DNA of 64,000 nucleotides from Campylobacter anatolicus (GCF_018145655.1 NZ_JAGSSY010000001.1:542581-606580); one strand, 5' to 3'. Positions 48,104 through 59,055 are shown, counted from the stretch's first letter. Made by a program: numbers and translations. Notes: generated from the sequence alone by a model not told the origin.

Positions 48104-48322
48104 TTATTTATACCTATATGTAATACGACCCTTATCAAGACTATATGGCGTTAACTCCACTTTGACACGGTCTCCTGGCATTATCTTTATATAGTGCATT
48201 CTCATCTTACCTGCAATATGACAGAGTATCACGTGTTTATTATCAAGCTCAACCTTAAATGTAGCATTTGGCAGAGCCTCAACTACATTACCATCTATCT
48301 CTATAACATCATCTTTTGCCAC
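48104..48322 (-). CDS. infA: Translation initiation factor IF-1
   Basis: 72 aa from a GTG at 48322, with AAAGGAATATTA upstream. A longer frame starting TTG at 48340 is rejected because the ribosome-binding site would lie inside it and IF-1 is normally 72 aa. OB fold with [20 protein letters not shown] and [20 protein letters not shown]. Follows map, as in C. jejuni. Confidence 0.95.
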   Translation of the reverse strand: MAKDDVIEIDGNVVEALPNATFKVELDNKHVILCHIAGKMRMHYIKIMPGDRVKVELTPYSLDKGRITYRYK

Positions 48323-48332
48323 TAATATTCCT

Positions 48333-49091
48333 TTAATCAATACTTAAAATTTCAGCTTTGCCATTGACTATCGCCATACAATGCTCATAATGGCTAGTCC
48401 TTAGCCCATCTTTTGCAGTTACACTCCATTTATCTTTGCCAACTACTGGCGTACCATCAGTATGACAGATCATAGGCTCGATGCAAAATACCATTCCATT
48501 TTTTATCTTTGGTCCAGCCTTTGGGTTATTGCCCTCAAGGTAGTTTGGAATTTCAGGCTCTTCATGTGGGCGTCTACCAATGCCGTGTCCACAAAATCCA
48601 CGAAGTGGCACGTATCCACGAGCTATTATAAATTTTTCAAGCTCATAGCAAACCTCTTTAAAGTGCATACCAGCTCTAATAAAATCTATCGCAAAATATA
48701 GTGCATCTTTTGAACATGCTATTAAATTTTCATCATCAGCTGAGATTTTACCCACACCAAATGTTCTAGCACTATCGCCAAAATATCCATCCAAATTCGA
48801 GCCTATATCAATGCCGACTATATCGCCTTCTTTTAGCTTTGTATTATCCGGTATGCCGTGTATTACCACTTCATTTAGACTAATACAAGCTGCATTTGGA
48901 AAGCCATAAAGCCCTTTAAAAGCTGGTTTGGCACCACGTGAGCGTATCATATCCTCACAAATTTTATCTATTTCAAGTAGTGTAATTCCTGGTTTTATAA
49001 TAGTGGCAACGTAATCAAGTGTTTGAGCGACTATTTTATTAGCCGCTCTCATCTTATCTATCTCAGTAGCTTTTTTTAACGATATGGCCAC
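48333..49091 (-). CDS. map: Methionine aminopeptidase type I
   Basis: 252 aa. Dinuclear metal site: Asp residues in [20 protein letters not shown], His in [15 protein letters not shown], Glu in FCIEPM, and the last Glu near the C-terminus. Removes the initiator Met. Placed between secY and infA in the spc operon, 2 bp after secY. Confidence 0.97.
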   Translation of the reverse strand: MAISLKKATEIDKMRAANKIVAQTLDYVATIIKPGITLLEIDKICEDMIRSRGAKPAFKGLYGFPNAACISLNEVVIHGIPDNTKLKEGDIVGIDIGSNLDGYFGDSARTFGVGKISADDENLIACSKDALYFAIDFIRAGMHFKEVCYELEKFIIARGYVPLRGFCGHGIGRRPHEEPEIPNYLEGNNPKAGPKIKNGMVFCIEPMICHTDGTPVVGKDKWSVTAKDGLRTSHYEHCMAIVNGKAEILSID

Positions 49092-49093
49092 TT

Positions 49094-50356
49094 TTATAGC
49101 CCCACTGCACTTAGTGTCTGGTATTTATTCATATAAATTTGTGCCTCAATGCGTCTCATTGTATCAAGTGCTACAGAAACAACGATAAGCACCGATGTGC
49201 CACCAAAATAAAATGGAACACCCATAAATTTAACCAAAACCCACGGAAGAGTTGAGATAAGTCCGAGATATATCGCACCGCTAAATGTTAGGCGTGAAGC
49301 AACTTCATTTAGATAAGCAGCTGTATTCTCGCCAGGTCTAACACCTGGGATAAAGCCGCCCTGTCTTTTTAAATTTTCACTTATATCTTTAGTATTAAAC
49401 ACGATTGAAGCGTAGAAAAACGCAAAAAAGATAACAAATAAAAATGTTAAGAAGTTGAAAAAGTATCCATTTGGATTTAAAAAGTCATTTATGGCTTGGA
49501 TATATTTGTTTGTACTAGCCTGCAAAATAGTACTTGGAAACATTAGTATTGCACTCGCAAATATCGGAGGTATAACGCCACTTAAATTTACTTTAATAGG
49601 TATATAATTCATAATACGCTTGTTTTGATTTTGCATAACAACTTTACGAGAATATGAAATCGGTATGCGTCTCTCACCCATCTCAACAAATATAATCGCA
49701 CCGATAGTAGCCAAAATAACTATTAAAATTCCGATAACCACAAGGAAATTCATCTCGCTTGTATTTACTAAGTTGATTGTTCCGCCAATTGCATTTGGTA
49801 TGCCTGAAACGATACCTGCAAAGATGATAAGGCTAATACCATTGCCGATACCACGTTGAGTTATTTGCTCACCAATCCACATAAGTAGCATTGTGCCTGT
49901 TAGCATAGATGCTGCTGAGATAGCAATAAATAAATTCATATCAACCATAATAGCTTGCTCTCCGCTACGTCCTGTAAGGCTTTGAAGTCCGATACTAACG
50001 CCTATAGATTGGATTATCGTAATGACTATCGTTGCGTAACGGATGATCTGCATATACTTTTGCATACCATCACGCTCTTTTTTCATTTTGCCTAAATTTG
50101 GAAAAGTAGCCGCTAAAAGCTCCATAATGATAGATGATGTAATGTAAGGCATAATGCCTAAAGATATGATACTAAGACGCTCTGCCGCATTACCACTAAA
50201 CATATTAAATAGACCTAATGCGTTGTTGCTGTTTGAGCTAAAAAATTCTTTAATTACATCGACATTAACGCCAGGAACTGGCACATACGCCAGTATCCTG
50301 TATGCGAATAAAAATGCCAACGTGATTAATATCTTGTTGGTCAATGCTTTATTCAT
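49094..50356 (-). CDS. secY: Protein translocase subunit SecY
   Basis: 420 aa, ten membrane helices. The plug and loop regions GLFNMFSGNAAERLSI and the cytoplasmic loop KRQGGFIPGVRPGENTAAYL are clear. Central channel of the Sec system. Its start overlaps the rplO stop by one base (TAATG), indicating coupled translation. Confidence 0.98.
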   Translation of the reverse strand: MNKALTNKILITLAFLFAYRILAYVPVPGVNVDVIKEFFSSNSNNALGLFNMFSGNAAERLSIISLGIMPYITSSIIMELLAATFPNLGKMKKERDGMQKYMQIIRYATIVITIIQSIGVSIGLQSLTGRSGEQAIMVDMNLFIAISAASMLTGTMLLMWIGEQITQRGIGNGISLIIFAGIVSGIPNAIGGTINLVNTSEMNFLVVIGILIVILATIGAIIFVEMGERRIPISYSRKVVMQNQNKRIMNYIPIKVNLSGVIPPIFASAILMFPSTILQASTNKYIQAINDFLNPNGYFFNFLTFLFVIFFAFFYASIVFNTKDISENLKRQGGFIPGVRPGENTAAYLNEVASRLTFSGAIYLGLISTLPWVLVKFMGVPFYFGGTSVLIVVSVALDTMRRIEAQIYMNKYQTLSAVGL

Positions 50357-50757
50357 TATTTTAATCCGCTAACGATAACGTTCTCGTCTTTTACTTTTGA
50401 AGCAAGATTTTTCGCACTTGCACCAATAAGTTTAATCTTTGTTGTGCTACGTGAAATTTTATGCACACTTGCGATAGTTGCGATAGTAATCTCACTTAGC
50501 TCTTTTATAGCTGTGATTTTTTCTACGTTTATCACATAAGGTTTTTCAAATTTAGATGTAAAACCTACTTTTGGAAGACGTCTTTGAAGCGGTTGTTGTC
50601 CACCCTCAAAGCCACGCTTTTCATTATAGCCCTTTCTTGCTCTTTGACCCTTGTTACCTTTGCCTGCAGTTTTACCATTTCCACTGCCTTGACCGCGACC
50701 GATTCTCTTTATAGAACGCGTTGAGCCAGGAGCTGGAGTTAAATTTTCTAATGCCAT
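50356..50757 (-). CDS. rplO: 50S ribosomal protein L15
   Basis: 133 aa. Glycine-rich N-terminal extension with [19 protein letters not shown] and [19 protein letters not shown]30 (rpmD), which precedes L15 in many bacteria, is absent: rpsE lies directly upstream. Confidence 0.98.
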   Translation of the reverse strand: MALENLTPAPGSTRSIKRIGRGQGSGNGKTAGKGNKGQRARKGYNEKRGFEGGQQPLQRRLPKVGFTSKFEKPYVINVEKITAIKELSEITIATIASVHKISRSTTKIKLIGASAKNLASKVKDENVIVSGLK

Positions 50758-50772
50758 ATTTTGCCCTTTCTC

Positions 50773-51216
50773 TTAGCTTTTTAGCATACTAAGTGCTTTG
50801 ATAGTCGCACGAACAACGTTTGCTGAGTTGTTTGAGCCAAGTGATTTTGTAAGTATATCTTTAATACCTGCAAGCTCTAAAATAGGACGAGCACTACCGC
50901 CAGCGATAACACCTGTACCTTCGCTAGCTGGGCGAAGAAGCACTTTAGAAGCGTTGTATTTTACCTCTATATCGTGAGGTATAGTTGAGCCTTTTAGCTT
51001 AACATTGATGATGTTTTTAAATGCATCATCAATCGCCTTTCTCATAGCATCTGGAACCTCTTTTGCTTTTCCATAACCAAAGCCAACAAGTCCGTTTCTA
51101 TTACCTACAACAACAAGTGCTGTAAATCTAAATCTACGACCACCCTTAACGACCTTTGTAACCCGACCGATATCGACGATTACTTCTTCAAATTCTTCTC
51201 TATTATATTTTTCCAT
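50773..51216 (-). CDS. rpsE: 30S ribosomal protein S5
   Basis: 147 aa. N-terminal dsRNA-binding-like domain ([20 protein letters not shown]) and [22 protein letters not shown], where ram mutations and spectinomycin resistance map in other bacteria. Fifteen bases follow before rplO. Confidence 0.98.
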   Translation of the reverse strand: MEKYNREEFEEVIVDIGRVTKVVKGGRRFRFTALVVVGNRNGLVGFGYGKAKEVPDAMRKAIDDAFKNIINVKLKGSTIPHDIEVKYNASKVLLRPASEGTGVIAGGSARPILELAGIKDILTKSLGSNNSANVVRATIKALSMLKS

Positions 51217-51231
51217 CGATTTTCCTTTGGG

Positions 51232-51588
51232 TTATAGTTTTATGCCGTTTTGTCTTAAAGCATCAGCAAATGCTGCAATAACACCGTGATATAGATAACC
51301 GTTTCTATCAAATATCACTGTATCAATGTTCTTAGATTTTAAAGAATTTGCAAATTCTTTAGCCAAAATAGCAGCACCATCTTTGTTTGCTTTTATGCCT
51401 AGTTTTCTACCATCAGCAGCAGCTATTGTTGTAGCTGTTACATCATCAATAGCTTGAACATAAAGAGTTCTATTTGATTTAAATATAGATACTCTTGGGT
51501 TTGCAGCAACACCTGAAATTTTACTTCTAACTCTTCTTTTTCTCTTAATTCTAAGAGCAAGTTTTCTTTTTAATACTTTTGCTGTCAT
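51232..51588 (-). CDS. rplR: 50S ribosomal protein L18
   Basis: 118 aa. Basic N-terminus ([20 protein letters not shown]), [18 protein letters not shown] and [20 protein letters not shown]. Binds 5S rRNA with L5. Standard position between L6 and S5. Confidence 0.98.
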   Translation of the reverse strand: MTAKVLKRKLALRIKRKRRVRSKISGVAANPRVSIFKSNRTLYVQAIDDVTATTIAAADGRKLGIKANKDGAAILAKEFANSLKSKNIDTVIFDRNGYLYHGVIAAFADALRQNGIKL

Positions 51589-51598
51589 AACCTATCCC

Positions 51599-52135
51599 TT
51601 ACTTCTTAGATGTCTTGCCCGCTTTGCGGATTATACGCTCTTCAACATACTTAACACCCTTGCCTTTGTAAGGCTCTGGTGGTCTAAATCCTCTAACTTG
51701 AGCAGCAACTTGACCTACGACTTGTTTATCATCGCCCTTGATAGTTATAACGTTTTTCTCAACACTCGCCTCAACACCGGCTGGTAGCTCGTAGTTGATA
51801 AGGTGTGAAAAACCAAGAGTTAGCTCTAAAATTCTACCTTTTGTAGCCGCCTTATAACCAACGCCGTTTATCTCAAGCTGTCTAGTAAAGCCCTGAGTAA
51901 GACCTACAACAACATTTTGAGCTAGGGCTCTGTATGTTCCCCAGTAAGCTCTACTTTGGCGGTCTTCGCCTTTAGGTGAGAAAACTATATATCCATTTTC
52001 TACTTTGACATCAACGTGCCCTTTTGTATCTAGCTGCTTTATACTATTGCCCTTTTTAAATTTAAGGACATTATTTTCAACGCTAACGTCTAGACCTGAT
52101 GGTATAGAGATAGGTTGTTTTCCTATACGAGACAT
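51599..52135 (-). CDS. rplF: 50S ribosomal protein L6
   Basis: 178 aa, two repeated L6 domains, [15 protein letters not shown] start and C-terminal [16 protein letters not shown] with the conserved 23S-binding loop. AAAGGA precedes ATG. A 203-bp hairpin-rich gap separates it from rpsH upstream, which is unusual for this gene pair. Confidence 0.98.
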   Translation of the reverse strand: MSRIGKQPISIPSGLDVSVENNVLKFKKGNSIKQLDTKGHVDVKVENGYIVFSPKGEDRQSRAYWGTYRALAQNVVVGLTQGFTRQLEINGVGYKAATKGRILELTLGFSHLINYELPAGVEASVEKNVITIKGDDKQVVGQVAAQVRGFRPPEPYKGKGVKYVEERIIRKAGKTSKK

Positions 52136-52202
52136 TTTATTCCTTTTACTTGTCTAGGGTATTTCTACAATTTATGAATGAATACCTCAATGCCGTAAAA
52201 TA

Positions 52203-52333
52203 TCTGCCCTATTAAATTTATAAGGCAGAAAACTCATTTTTGGGTTTAAATCTGTTAGACACTCAAACTACAGAAGTCTACATATTTAAACTTAATTTTA
52301 GTGTTATGCTAACGATACCCCAAATCGTTAGCA
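52203..52333 (-). repeat. Two inverted repeats in the rpsH-rplF spacer
   Basis: TCTGCC/GGCAGA (52203-52229, AT-rich loop) and a perfect 10-bp TGCTAACGAT/ATCGTTAGCA with a 7-nt loop (52307-52333), the latter just 5 bp after the rpsH stop. There is no U-tract, so a simple terminator is unlikely. Confidence 0.65.
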
Positions 52334-52338
52334 CTCCA

Positions 52339-52734
52339 TTACCAAACCGTGCAAAGAACTTCGCCACCAACACCAGCTTTGTTCGCATCAATACCGCTCA
52401 TAACACCTTTGCTTGTGCTAACGATAACCGTACCATAGCCATTTTTAAAGCGTCTAATCTCATCTTTACCTTGATATACTCTACGTCCTGGTTTTGAAAT
52501 TCTTTTTAACTCATTAATAACGCTTCTACCATGATCATCGTATTTAAGAACAACATTTATAAATTTCTTATTGCCCTCTTCTACTACATTATAGCTCTCT
52601 ATATAGCCCTTTGCAAATAATATCGCAAGAGTAGCCTCAACAACGTTTGAGTGCATAAGCTTTGCAGTCTCTAACTTTCTTAAAGCTGCGTTTCTAATAC
52701 GGGTTAGTCCGTCTGATATTAGATCATTTAACAT
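52339..52734 (-). CDS. rpsH: 30S ribosomal protein S8
   Basis: 131 aa. [18 protein letters not shown] start, [19 protein letters not shown], and the C-terminal [20 protein letters not shown] with GGEVLCTVW. Binds helix 21 of 16S rRNA. Its binding site on the spc mRNA regulates the operon in E. coli. Confidence 0.98.
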   Translation of the reverse strand: MLNDLISDGLTRIRNAALRKLETAKLMHSNVVEATLAILFAKGYIESYNVVEEGNKKFINVVLKYDDHGRSVINELKRISKPGRRVYQGKDEIRRFKNGYGTVIVSTSKGVMSGIDANKAGVGGEVLCTVW

Positions 52735-52743
52735 ATCTTTTCC

Positions 52744-52929
52744 TTACCAACTTGCTTTTTTAAGACCTGGGATTAGACCCTCGTTAGCCATCTTTCTTAG
52801 GCACACACGGCAAATTCCAAAGTCTTGATAAACAGAGTGCGGACGTCCGCAAATTTGGCATCTTGTATAGCCGCGAACCGCAAATTTTGGTTTGCGTGCA
52901 GCTTTTGCTATCATTGATTTTTTTGCCAT
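52744..52929 (-). CDS. rpsN: 30S ribosomal protein S14, zinc-binding type
   Basis: 61 aa from ATG 52929; an upstream in-frame start adds ten residues that overlap the rplE end and is rejected. Zinc ribbon CQICG and CRVC with [13 protein letters not shown] at the end, the short C+ form. It lies 9 bp before rpsH. Confidence 0.97.
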   Translation of the reverse strand: MAKKSMIAKAARKPKFAVRGYTRCQICGRPHSVYQDFGICRVCLRKMANEGLIPGLKKASW

Positions 52930-52930
52930 A

Positions 52931-53476
52931 TTACTTTCCTTTTGCAAACGGCAAACCAAATAGCTCTAGCAATTTGAATGCCTCTTTATCGTTATTAGCT
53001 GTTGTAGTGATAGTTATATTCATACCGTGAGTGCGTAAAATTTTATCATACTCAACTTCTGGAAACATAAGCTGCTCACTAAGACCAAAGTTATAATTAC
53101 CTCGTCCATCAAAGCCATTTTTAGGAAGACCACGGAAGTCTTTCACTCTTGGAAGAGCAATGCTGATAAGCTTATCTAAAAAAGCATACATCTGCTCTTT
53201 TCTTAAAGTTACTTTGATACCAACAGGAAAGCCCTCACGAACTTTAAAGCCAGCAACTGACTTTTTAGCATTTGTGATAACTGCTTTTTGTCCTGCGATA
53301 AGCGAGATAGTATCAGCCATATTTTGGAGGATCTTTTGATCCTTTGCAGAGTCATTTGCTCCAACGCTAATAACGATCTTTTCTATCGCTGGGATAAGCA
53401 TAGGGTTTTTAATATCAAATTCTTTAACAAGAGCTGGTTTTATAGTCTCATTAAATTTATCTTTTAGTCTACTCAT
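52931..53476 (-). CDS. rplE: 50S ribosomal protein L5
   Basis: 181 aa from ATG 53476 ([20 protein letters not shown]); an ATG three codons earlier at 53485 overlaps rplX by 4 bp and is possible. [20 protein letters not shown] and [20 protein letters not shown] identify L5, which holds 5S rRNA and contacts the P-site tRNA. Confidence 0.97.
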   Translation of the reverse strand: MSRLKDKFNETIKPALVKEFDIKNPMLIPAIEKIVISVGANDSAKDQKILQNMADTISLIAGQKAVITNAKKSVAGFKVREGFPVGIKVTLRKEQMYAFLDKLISIALPRVKDFRGLPKNGFDGRGNYNFGLSEQLMFPEVEYDKILRTHGMNITITTTANNDKEAFKLLELFGLPFAKGK

Positions 53477-53481
53477 AGCCC

Positions 53482-53718
53482 TCATTCCTCAACTTTCGCA
53501 ACATTTGAGATGTCTATTGGCATTTCTTTATTTATATATCCGCCATTTGGTGTCTTCTCGCTTGGCTTGACTGCTTTTTTAGCTATTTTGCAGCCTTCAA
53601 CAATGACTTGACCTTTTTTAGCCAATACAGATAAAACTTTACCAGTTTTACCCTTATCATCTCCGGTAATTATCTTTACAGTATCACCTTTTTTGATTTT
53701 AAATTTAACATTTGCCAT
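53482..53718 (-). CDS. rplX: 50S ribosomal protein L24
   Basis: 78 aa with a KOW motif at the start ([20 protein letters not shown]) and [19 protein letters not shown]. Assembly initiator of the large subunit. One base overlap with rplN (TAATG-like join). Confidence 0.97.
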   Translation of the reverse strand: MANVKFKIKKGDTVKIITGDDKGKTGKVLSVLAKKGQVIVEGCKIAKKAVKPSEKTPNGGYINKEMPIDISNVAKVEE

Positions 53719-54086
53719 TATAAAACCTCCGGTGCTAGTGAAACAATCTTCATAAAGTTAGCGTACCTAACTTCACGACCAACCGGTCCAAATATACGAG
53801 TGCCTATAGGCTCTCTCTTGTTATCAAGGATAACTGCCGCATTATCATCAAATCTAATAAGTGAACCGTTACCTCTTTGAACCTCTTTTTTGGTTCTAAC
53901 AACAACTGCCTTAACAACCTGACCCTTTTTGATCTTGCCGTTTGGAAGAGCTTTTTTAACCGAACAAACGATAACATCGCCTAGTGTCGCATATCTTCTC
54001 TTGCTACCGCCAAGAACTTTTATACACATAAGCTCTTTTGCACCGCTATTATCAGCAACTGCAAGTCTTGTAAAACTTTGTATCAT
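53718..54086 (-). CDS. rplN: 50S ribosomal protein L14
   Basis: 122 aa. [40 protein letters not shown] and [20 protein letters not shown]. Single-base joins with rpsQ and rplX indicate tight coupling. Confidence 0.98.
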   Translation of the reverse strand: MIQSFTRLAVADNSGAKELMCIKVLGGSKRRYATLGDVIVCSVKKALPNGKIKKGQVVKAVVVRTKKEVQRGNGSLIRFDDNAAVILDNKREPIGTRIFGPVGREVRYANFMKIVSLAPEVL

Positions 54087-54337
54087 TACTCAACTCCCTT
54101 TGCCAATACCGCTTTTAAGCGAAAACTCTTACGCGCTGAAAGTGGTCTGCACTCAACAGCTACAATAGTATCCCCTGCATTTGTCTCATTTCTTTCATCA
54201 TGAACTAAATACTTCTTAAAACGCTTTACAAATTTGTGATATCTTGGGTGCATAACACGTCTTTCTACCAAGATAGTAGCTGTTTTATCTCCAGCTTTTT
54301 GTAAAACTACACCCTGAATTTCTCTTTTTAATGCCAT
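54086..54337 (-). CDS. rpsQ: 30S ribosomal protein S17
   Basis: 83 aa, OB fold, [20 protein letters not shown] and [20 protein letters not shown]. An early 16S binder. Its stop overlaps the rplN start. Confidence 0.97.
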   Translation of the reverse strand: MALKREIQGVVLQKAGDKTATILVERRVMHPRYHKFVKRFKKYLVHDERNETNAGDTIVAVECRPLSARKSFRLKAVLAKGVE

Positions 54338-54347
54338 TTCTCACCCC

Positions 54348-54533
54348 TTACTTTTGAGCGCTAATTGCAGTATTGATTTGAGCGATCTCTTTTTTAACCG
54401 CACCAATCTCGTTAGGGTTGCTTAACTGCATAGTTTTTAACTTTTGTTTTAGTGTAAATAAAAGCACCTTTTTCTCTTTTAACAACGCGTTTAACTCTGC
54501 AACGCTCTTATCTTTTAACTCAGTATATTTCAT
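54348..54533 (-). CDS. rpmC: 50S ribosomal protein L29
   Basis: 61 aa from ATG 54533 ([20 protein letters not shown]); a GTG two codons earlier (54539) is the alternative. Two-helix protein near the exit tunnel; [20 protein letters not shown] matches epsilonproteobacterial L29. Overlaps rplP by 14 bp. Confidence 0.95.
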   Translation of the reverse strand: MKYTELKDKSVAELNALLKEKKVLLFTLKQKLKTMQLSNPNEIGAVKKEIAQINTAISAQK

Positions 54534-54945
54534 TTTCACTCTCTCGCGTTACAAATTTTGTTTTGAAAGGCAATTTGTGCATAGCTAGAGTTAAAGCCTC
54601 ACGTGCAAGCTCCTCGCTAACACCAGCCATTTCATATATTATACGACCAGGCTTAATATTCATCACCCACTCTTCAATACCAGCCTTACCTTTACCCATA
54701 CGAGTTTGAAGCGGTTTTTTAGTTAGTGGCTTATCAGGAAAAACCCTGATCCAAATTTTAGCCTGTCTTTTAACGTGGCGAGTTAGAGCCTGACGAGCAG
54801 CTTCAATCTGACGTGAATTTATTCTTCCAGCCTCAACAGCCTTGATCGCAAACTCACCAGTAGCTAAAGATGCACCGCGAGTTGCATAGCCGCGATTGCG
54901 ACCTTTCATTTGCTTACGAAATTTCGTTCTTTTAGGCATCAACAT
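54520..54945 (-). CDS. rplP: 50S ribosomal protein L16
   Basis: 141 aa. [20 protein letters not shown] start, [20 protein letters not shown] and the loop near the peptidyl-transferase centre. Positioned between rpsC and rpmC as usual. Confidence 0.98.
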   Translation of the reverse strand: MLMPKRTKFRKQMKGRNRGYATRGASLATGEFAIKAVEAGRINSRQIEAARQALTRHVKRQAKIWIRVFPDKPLTKKPLQTRMGKGKAGIEEWVMNIKPGRIIYEMAGVSEELAREALTLAMHKLPFKTKFVTRESENEIY

Positions 54946-54947
54946 AA

Positions 54948-55649
54948 TTATTTACCTCTTCTTGCTCTACGTGGTTTTCTATCGCTTTTTTCCTCTTCGC
55001 TACGCTCAGGTTGAACGCCCTTTTGAAGAACTTCGCCTTTGAAAATCCATACTTTTATGCCTATGTTTCCATAGGTTGTGTGTGCTTCTGCAACACCGTA
55101 ATCAATCTTTGCTCTAAGTGTATGAAGTGGCACACGACCCTCCAAATACCACTCGGTTCTAGCCATCTCAGCACCACCTAAACGACCTGCAACTGAAATT
55201 TTAATACCTTTTGCACCTGACTTTTGGGCTGCTTGAATGACCTTTTTCATAGCACGGCGGAAAGCAACACGTTTTTCAAGTTGCATAGCAACGTTTTCTG
55301 CTGCTAATTGAGCTGAAGCTTGTGCTTTTCTCTCCTCTTTGATATTGACATTTACATCTTTACCGATTAACTTACTAACGTCATTTTTTAAAATTTCAAC
55401 ATCTTGACCTTTTTTACCGATTATGATACCAGGACGAGCCGCTACGACTGTAACGCGAAGCTTTTTCGCTGTTCTCTCTATCAAAATTTGGCTTATTCCT
55501 GCATAGTAAAGCTTTTTCTTTAAAAATGCACGAATTTTATAGTCTTCACCGATATTTTCAGGAAGGCTTTGTTTGGTTGGAAACCAGCGTGATTCCCAGT
55601 TGCGGTTAATTCCTAGTCTAAGACCTATTGGATTTACTTTTTGTCCCAT
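54948..55649 (-). CDS. rpsC: 30S ribosomal protein S3
   Basis: 233 aa. [22 protein letters not shown] domain with [20 protein letters not shown], and a basic tail ([16 protein letters not shown]). Sits at the mRNA entry site. Two bases from rplP. Confidence 0.98.
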   Translation of the reverse strand: MGQKVNPIGLRLGINRNWESRWFPTKQSLPENIGEDYKIRAFLKKKLYYAGISQILIERTAKKLRVTVVAARPGIIIGKKGQDVEILKNDVSKLIGKDVNVNIKEERKAQASAQLAAENVAMQLEKRVAFRRAMKKVIQAAQKSGAKGIKISVAGRLGGAEMARTEWYLEGRVPLHTLRAKIDYGVAEAHTTYGNIGIKVWIFKGEVLQKGVQPERSEEEKSDRKPRRARRGK

Positions 55650-55650
55650 A

Positions 55651-55983
55651 TTATGCTTCCTTTTTTTCAGGTTTAGATACTTCTACCATTACGTGAGAGG
55701 TTGGTTTGCGAATTCTACTCGCCGTTCCTCTTGCTCTTGGTCTAAATCTCTTTAACACAGGGCCAGCATCCACACGACAACTTGACACGATAACCTCTTC
55801 AGGCTCAAAACCACCATTTGCAACAGCTGAGCTAATAGCATTAGCGATAAATTTAGCACCACGATTTGGCATAAACTGCAAACTTGCAAGTGCAAGTTCA
55901 GCATTCATACCTTGAACTTCACGAGCTATAAGCCTAGCTTTTGTAGGAGAAAGTCTTACAAATTTTATAGTTGATTTACTCAT
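55651..55983 (-). CDS. rplV: 50S ribosomal protein L22
   Basis: 110 aa with [20 protein letters not shown] and the tunnel loop [20 protein letters not shown], which lines the exit tunnel near the macrolide site. One base separates it from rpsC. Confidence 0.98.
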   Translation of the reverse strand: MSKSTIKFVRLSPTKARLIAREVQGMNAELALASLQFMPNRGAKFIANAISSAVANGGFEPEEVIVSSCRVDAGPVLKRFRPRARGTASRIRKPTSHVMVEVSKPEKKEA

Positions 55984-55992
55984 CGCCTACCC

Positions 55993-56274
55993 CTACTTAC
56001 CGATTTTCTTTTGCACTGAGCCTTTATGACCCTTAAATGTGCGTGTTGGAGCAAATTCGCCAAGCTTATAACCAATATGATTCTCCGTTACATACACAGG
56101 GATAAAGCTCTTACCATTATGAACGTTAAATGTTAATCCAATCATTTCAGGTACAATCGTGCTACGTCTTGACCAAGTTTTGATTGGTTTGTTGTCATTT
56201 GCAGCTTTTGCAGCAACAACTTTCTTCATTACGTGATCATCTACGAAAGGACCTTTTTTGAGTGATCTTGCCAT
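55993..56274 (-). CDS. rpsS: 30S ribosomal protein S19
   Basis: 93 aa. [39 protein letters not shown] and [15 protein letters not shown]. 30S head protein in the standard L2-S19-L22 order. Confidence 0.98.
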   Translation of the reverse strand: MARSLKKGPFVDDHVMKKVVAAKAANDNKPIKTWSRRSTIVPEMIGLTFNVHNGKSFIPVYVTENHIGYKLGEFAPTRTFKGHKGSVQKKIGK

Positions 56275-56276
56275 CT

Positions 56277-57110
56277 CTATTTTCCTTTCCTTCTTGAAAT
56301 TATAAGCTTATCACTAGCTTTTTTACGTCTAGTCTTAGCACCTTTGGTTGGTTTGCCCCACGGAGTAACTGGATGACGACCTGAGTTTTTCTTGCCCTCA
56401 CCACCGCCATGTGGGTGATCTACAGGGTTCATCGCAGAGCCTCTAGTTTGTGGACGGATACCACGATGGCGATTACGTCCAGCTTTACCTATTGTAATAT
56501 TAGCCCAGTCTTCATTACCTACAACGCCTATTGATGCCATACACTCAGCTAAAACTTGTCTCATCTCGCCACTTGGCATTCTTAAAGCAACATATTTATC
56601 CTCTTTACCCATTAGCTGAGCATATCCGCCAGCTGAACGAGCTATCTGGGCACCTTTACCAGGTTTAAGCTCTATGTTATGTACGATAGTTCCAACCGGT
56701 ATAAATTTAAGCTTCATTGCATTACCCGGTTTTATATCAAGTGCACCCTCATTAATAGAAGCTACGACATCACCTACATTTAGACCGCTTGGGCGTATAA
56801 TGTAGCGTTTCTCACCATCTTTATAAGAGATAAGTGCAATACGACAATTTCTGTTTGGATCATACTCTATTGCCTCAACTCTACCCTCTATACCAAATTT
56901 GCAACGTTTGAAATCTATGATACGATAAAGCTTTTTAGCACCTGCTTCTTTATGCCTTGAAGTAATGCGTCCATTATTGTTTCTGCCACCGCTTGCTGGA
57001 AGCTTTATCAAAAGACTTCTTACGCTTGGCTTAGCTGTAATATCCTCAGAGCTTAGCCCTGTGATATATCTACGGCTTGGAGTATATGGTTTATATGATT
57101 TTATCGCCAT
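56277..57110 (-). CDS. rplB: 50S ribosomal protein L2
   Basis: 277 aa. [20 protein letters not shown] start, [20 protein letters not shown], and the C-terminal [13 protein letters not shown] with the conserved histidine close to the peptidyl-transferase centre. Confidence 0.98.
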   Translation of the reverse strand: MAIKSYKPYTPSRRYITGLSSEDITAKPSVRSLLIKLPASGGRNNNGRITSRHKEAGAKKLYRIIDFKRCKFGIEGRVEAIEYDPNRNCRIALISYKDGEKRYIIRPSGLNVGDVVASINEGALDIKPGNAMKLKFIPVGTIVHNIELKPGKGAQIARSAGGYAQLMGKEDKYVALRMPSGEMRQVLAECMASIGVVGNEDWANITIGKAGRNRHRGIRPQTRGSAMNPVDHPHGGGEGKKNSGRHPVTPWGKPTKGAKTRRKKASDKLIISRRKGK

Positions 57111-57111
57111 C

Positions 57112-57393
57112 TTATGCCTCCGTATTTTCTAGGCTTACGCCCTCAGGTAACTTGACATAAAATTTCTTTACGTCATTTCTTACACCTACTTTGCCTTTAA
57201 AACGCTTAACTTTGCCGTCCATTCTAAGTGAATTTATGCGAAGTGGCGTTACACCAAAATACTCTTTTAAAACCTCTTTTAGCCCATTTTTAGTAACTTT
57301 TGGCGAAGTTTGAATAACCACAACACCATTTTCTTGAAGGCCAAGAGTTTTTTCTGTATAAATAATTGTTTTTATATCGGTTATATCTGCCAT
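57112..57393 (-). CDS. rplW: 50S ribosomal protein L23
   Basis: 93 aa. Short form with [20 protein letters not shown] and [16 protein letters not shown]. Docking site for trigger factor and SRP at the tunnel exit. One base from rplB. Confidence 0.97.
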   Translation of the reverse strand: MADITDIKTIIYTEKTLGLQENGVVVIQTSPKVTKNGLKEVLKEYFGVTPLRINSLRMDGKVKRFKGKVGVRNDVKKFYVKLPEGVSLENTEA

Positions 57394-57394
57394 T

Positions 57395-58009
57395 TTAGCC
57401 CTCTTTTGTTATAGTTTGTAGTGCTGCTTTTTCAATGATTACTGAGCTAAATACTGAAACAAGATAAGCATTTACTTCATTTGCATCAACAACGTAGCAG
57501 TTTGCTAAATTTCTAAAAGCAAGTAGCGTTTTATCATCAAGCAAGTCTTTAACGATTAGAGCATCCCTTAAATTTAAAGCCTTCATAACTTGTGTTGCAT
57601 CTTTGGTTTTACCAGACTCTATCGCTATACTATCAACCGCAAAAAGCTTTCCAGCCTCAGCTTTTTGAGCCAAAGCACACTCAAGAGCAAGTCTTTTTTG
57701 CTTTTTATTAACTTTTTGAAAGTAGTTTTTATCATTTGTTGGACCAAAAGCAACAGCACCACCCACCCATACGTTAGTTCTGGTTGAGCCAGCACGAGCA
57801 CCGCCACGTCCCTTTTGTCTCCAAGGTTTTTTGCCACCACCGCTTACAAATGCACGAGACTTTGTATGAGCTGTGTTTGATCTAATACCAGCCAAATAAG
57901 ACTTAACATACAGATAAAGGTTGTGAGGATTTACTTCAGCGTAACTTGCTGGAAGTGATATCTCATCTGCTTTTTCAAATTTATCGTTTAATACACAAAT
58001 TTTACTCAT
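57395..58009 (-). CDS. rplD: 50S ribosomal protein L4
   Basis: 204 aa. Tunnel loop [20 protein letters not shown] and [20 protein letters not shown]. In E. coli L4 also represses the S10 operon by attenuation in the leader; a hairpin with a U-run lies before rpsJ here, listed separately. Start overlaps rplC by 4 bp. Confidence 0.98.
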   Translation of the reverse strand: MSKICVLNDKFEKADEISLPASYAEVNPHNLYLYVKSYLAGIRSNTAHTKSRAFVSGGGKKPWRQKGRGGARAGSTRTNVWVGGAVAFGPTNDKNYFQKVNKKQKRLALECALAQKAEAGKLFAVDSIAIESGKTKDATQVMKALNLRDALIVKDLLDDKTLLAFRNLANCYVVDANEVNAYLVSVFSSVIIEKAALQTITKEG

Positions 58010-58584
58010 TTTACTATCCTTATTCTACCCATCGCACCATTATGACCTGGGACGCAACCTTTCACTACGATTATGCCGTTATCTGCGTCATAGCTTACTA
58101 GCTCGTTTTTAACGGTAACTTTTTCATTACCCATATGTCCTGCCATCTTCATACCCGGCTGAACACGTCCTGGCCATTCGCAGTTACCTATTGAGCCGTG
58201 GCGTCTGTGAAAACGTGAGCCGTGGCTTGCTGGACCGCCACCAAATCCGTGTCTTTTAACAACACCTTGATAACCGCGACCTTTTGAATTAAAGCTGATT
58301 TTTAATACTTTAGCCTCGCTCAAAGGTGTGAAATCAAGTGCCCCCACCTCGGTATTTGCCACATCAAGTGTTGCAAATTTATTAAACTCGCTGCTTAGGT
58401 TGTATTTCTTTTGCTGACCTGCTATAGCTTTGTTATTAGCTTTTGTACTAGCATAAGCAACGATAGCACGTTTATTTTCATCAACTTCGCAAACTTTAGC
58501 ATCTATGAGTTTTAGTAGCGTAACTGGTGTGCTGTGTGTAGATATTGTTCTACTCATACCTATTTTTTCTACAATATATTCCAT
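58006..58584 (-). CDS. rplC: 50S ribosomal protein L3
   Basis: 192 aa. [20 protein letters not shown] and the long loop [20 protein letters not shown] plus [16 protein letters not shown], which reaches the peptidyl-transferase centre. Sixteen bases after rpsJ. Confidence 0.98.
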   Translation of the reverse strand: MEYIVEKIGMSRTISTHSTPVTLLKLIDAKVCEVDENKRAIVAYASTKANNKAIAGQQKKYNLSSEFNKFATLDVANTEVGALDFTPLSEAKVLKISFNSKGRGYQGVVKRHGFGGGPASHGSRFHRRHGSIGNCEWPGRVQPGMKMAGHMGNEKVTVKNELVSYDADNGIIVVKGCVPGHNGAMGRIRIVK

Positions 58585-58599
58585 ACTCTATCCTTTTGC

Positions 58600-58908
58600 T
58601 TACTTCATCGCACGAACTTCGACATTTACCTCAGGGGCAAGGTCAAGTTTGGTTAGACTATCTACTGTTTCTGGAGTAGCTGCTACGATGTCAAGCATAC
58701 GAGCGTGTATTCTCATCTCAAACTGTTCACGTGAGTCTTTGTTGATGTGTGGAGATTTTAAGACAGTGTAACGTTTGATCTTAGTAGGCATTGGCACTGG
58801 ACCGCGAACGTCCGCACCAGTTCGTTTGACAGCTTCTACAATTGCTGCAACTGTGCGATCTAGAACTCTATGGTCATAAGCTTTTAGCTTAAGCCTGATT
58901 CTTTCCAT
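58600..58908 (-). CDS. rpsJ: 30S ribosomal protein S10
   Basis: 102 aa. [20 protein letters not shown] and [20 protein letters not shown]. First gene of the S10-spc-alpha cluster; also the NusE antitermination factor. AAAGGAAAAAAT precedes the ATG. Confidence 0.98.
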   Translation of the reverse strand: MERIRLKLKAYDHRVLDRTVAAIVEAVKRTGADVRGPVPMPTKIKRYTVLKSPHINKDSREQFEMRIHARMLDIVAATPETVDSLTKLDLAPEVNVEVRAMK

Positions 58909-58932
58909 ATTTTTTCCTTTAATAAAGAACTT

Positions 58933-58948
58933 GTCGCAAACTCGCGAC
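58933..58948 (-). promoter_or_regulatory. Small hairpin next to the rpsJ ribosome-binding site
   Basis: GTCGC / GCGAC stem with a 6-nt loop ending about 10 bases before the AAAGGA of rpsJ; it could affect translation. Confidence 0.4.
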
Positions 58949-58981
58949 CTCTTTTACATAACTTCACTCGCATAGGATTTG

Positions 58982-59016
58982 AAAAAATCTTACGAGCAGA
59001 CATAAGTCTTGCGTAA
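58982..59016 (-). promoter_or_regulatory. Attenuator-like hairpin in the S10 leader
   Basis: Read on the - strand: TTACG/CGTAA outer stem (59016-58990), inner AGAC/GTCT with TTAT loop, then GA and six T (58987-58982). It starts almost at the predicted transcription start. Confidence 0.5.
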
Positions 59017-59026
59017 AGAGAAAGGG

Positions 59027-59055
59027 ATTTTACTAAAAAGACTTTTTTTTGTCAA
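59027..59055 (-). promoter_or_regulatory. Consensus sigma-70 promoter of the ribosomal cluster
   Basis: On the - strand TTGACA (59055-59050), 17-bp spacer rich in A then T, TAAAAT (59032-59027). A TAGCCA/TGGCTA palindrome (59061-59076) touches the -35 and could be an operator; a longer AT-rich inverted repeat follows at about 59087-59117. Confidence 0.8.

Noticed and set aside
48323..48340. Upstream TTG start for infA
   Set aside because: The ribosome-binding site lies inside the extension, and 72 aa from GTG is the standard IF-1 length.
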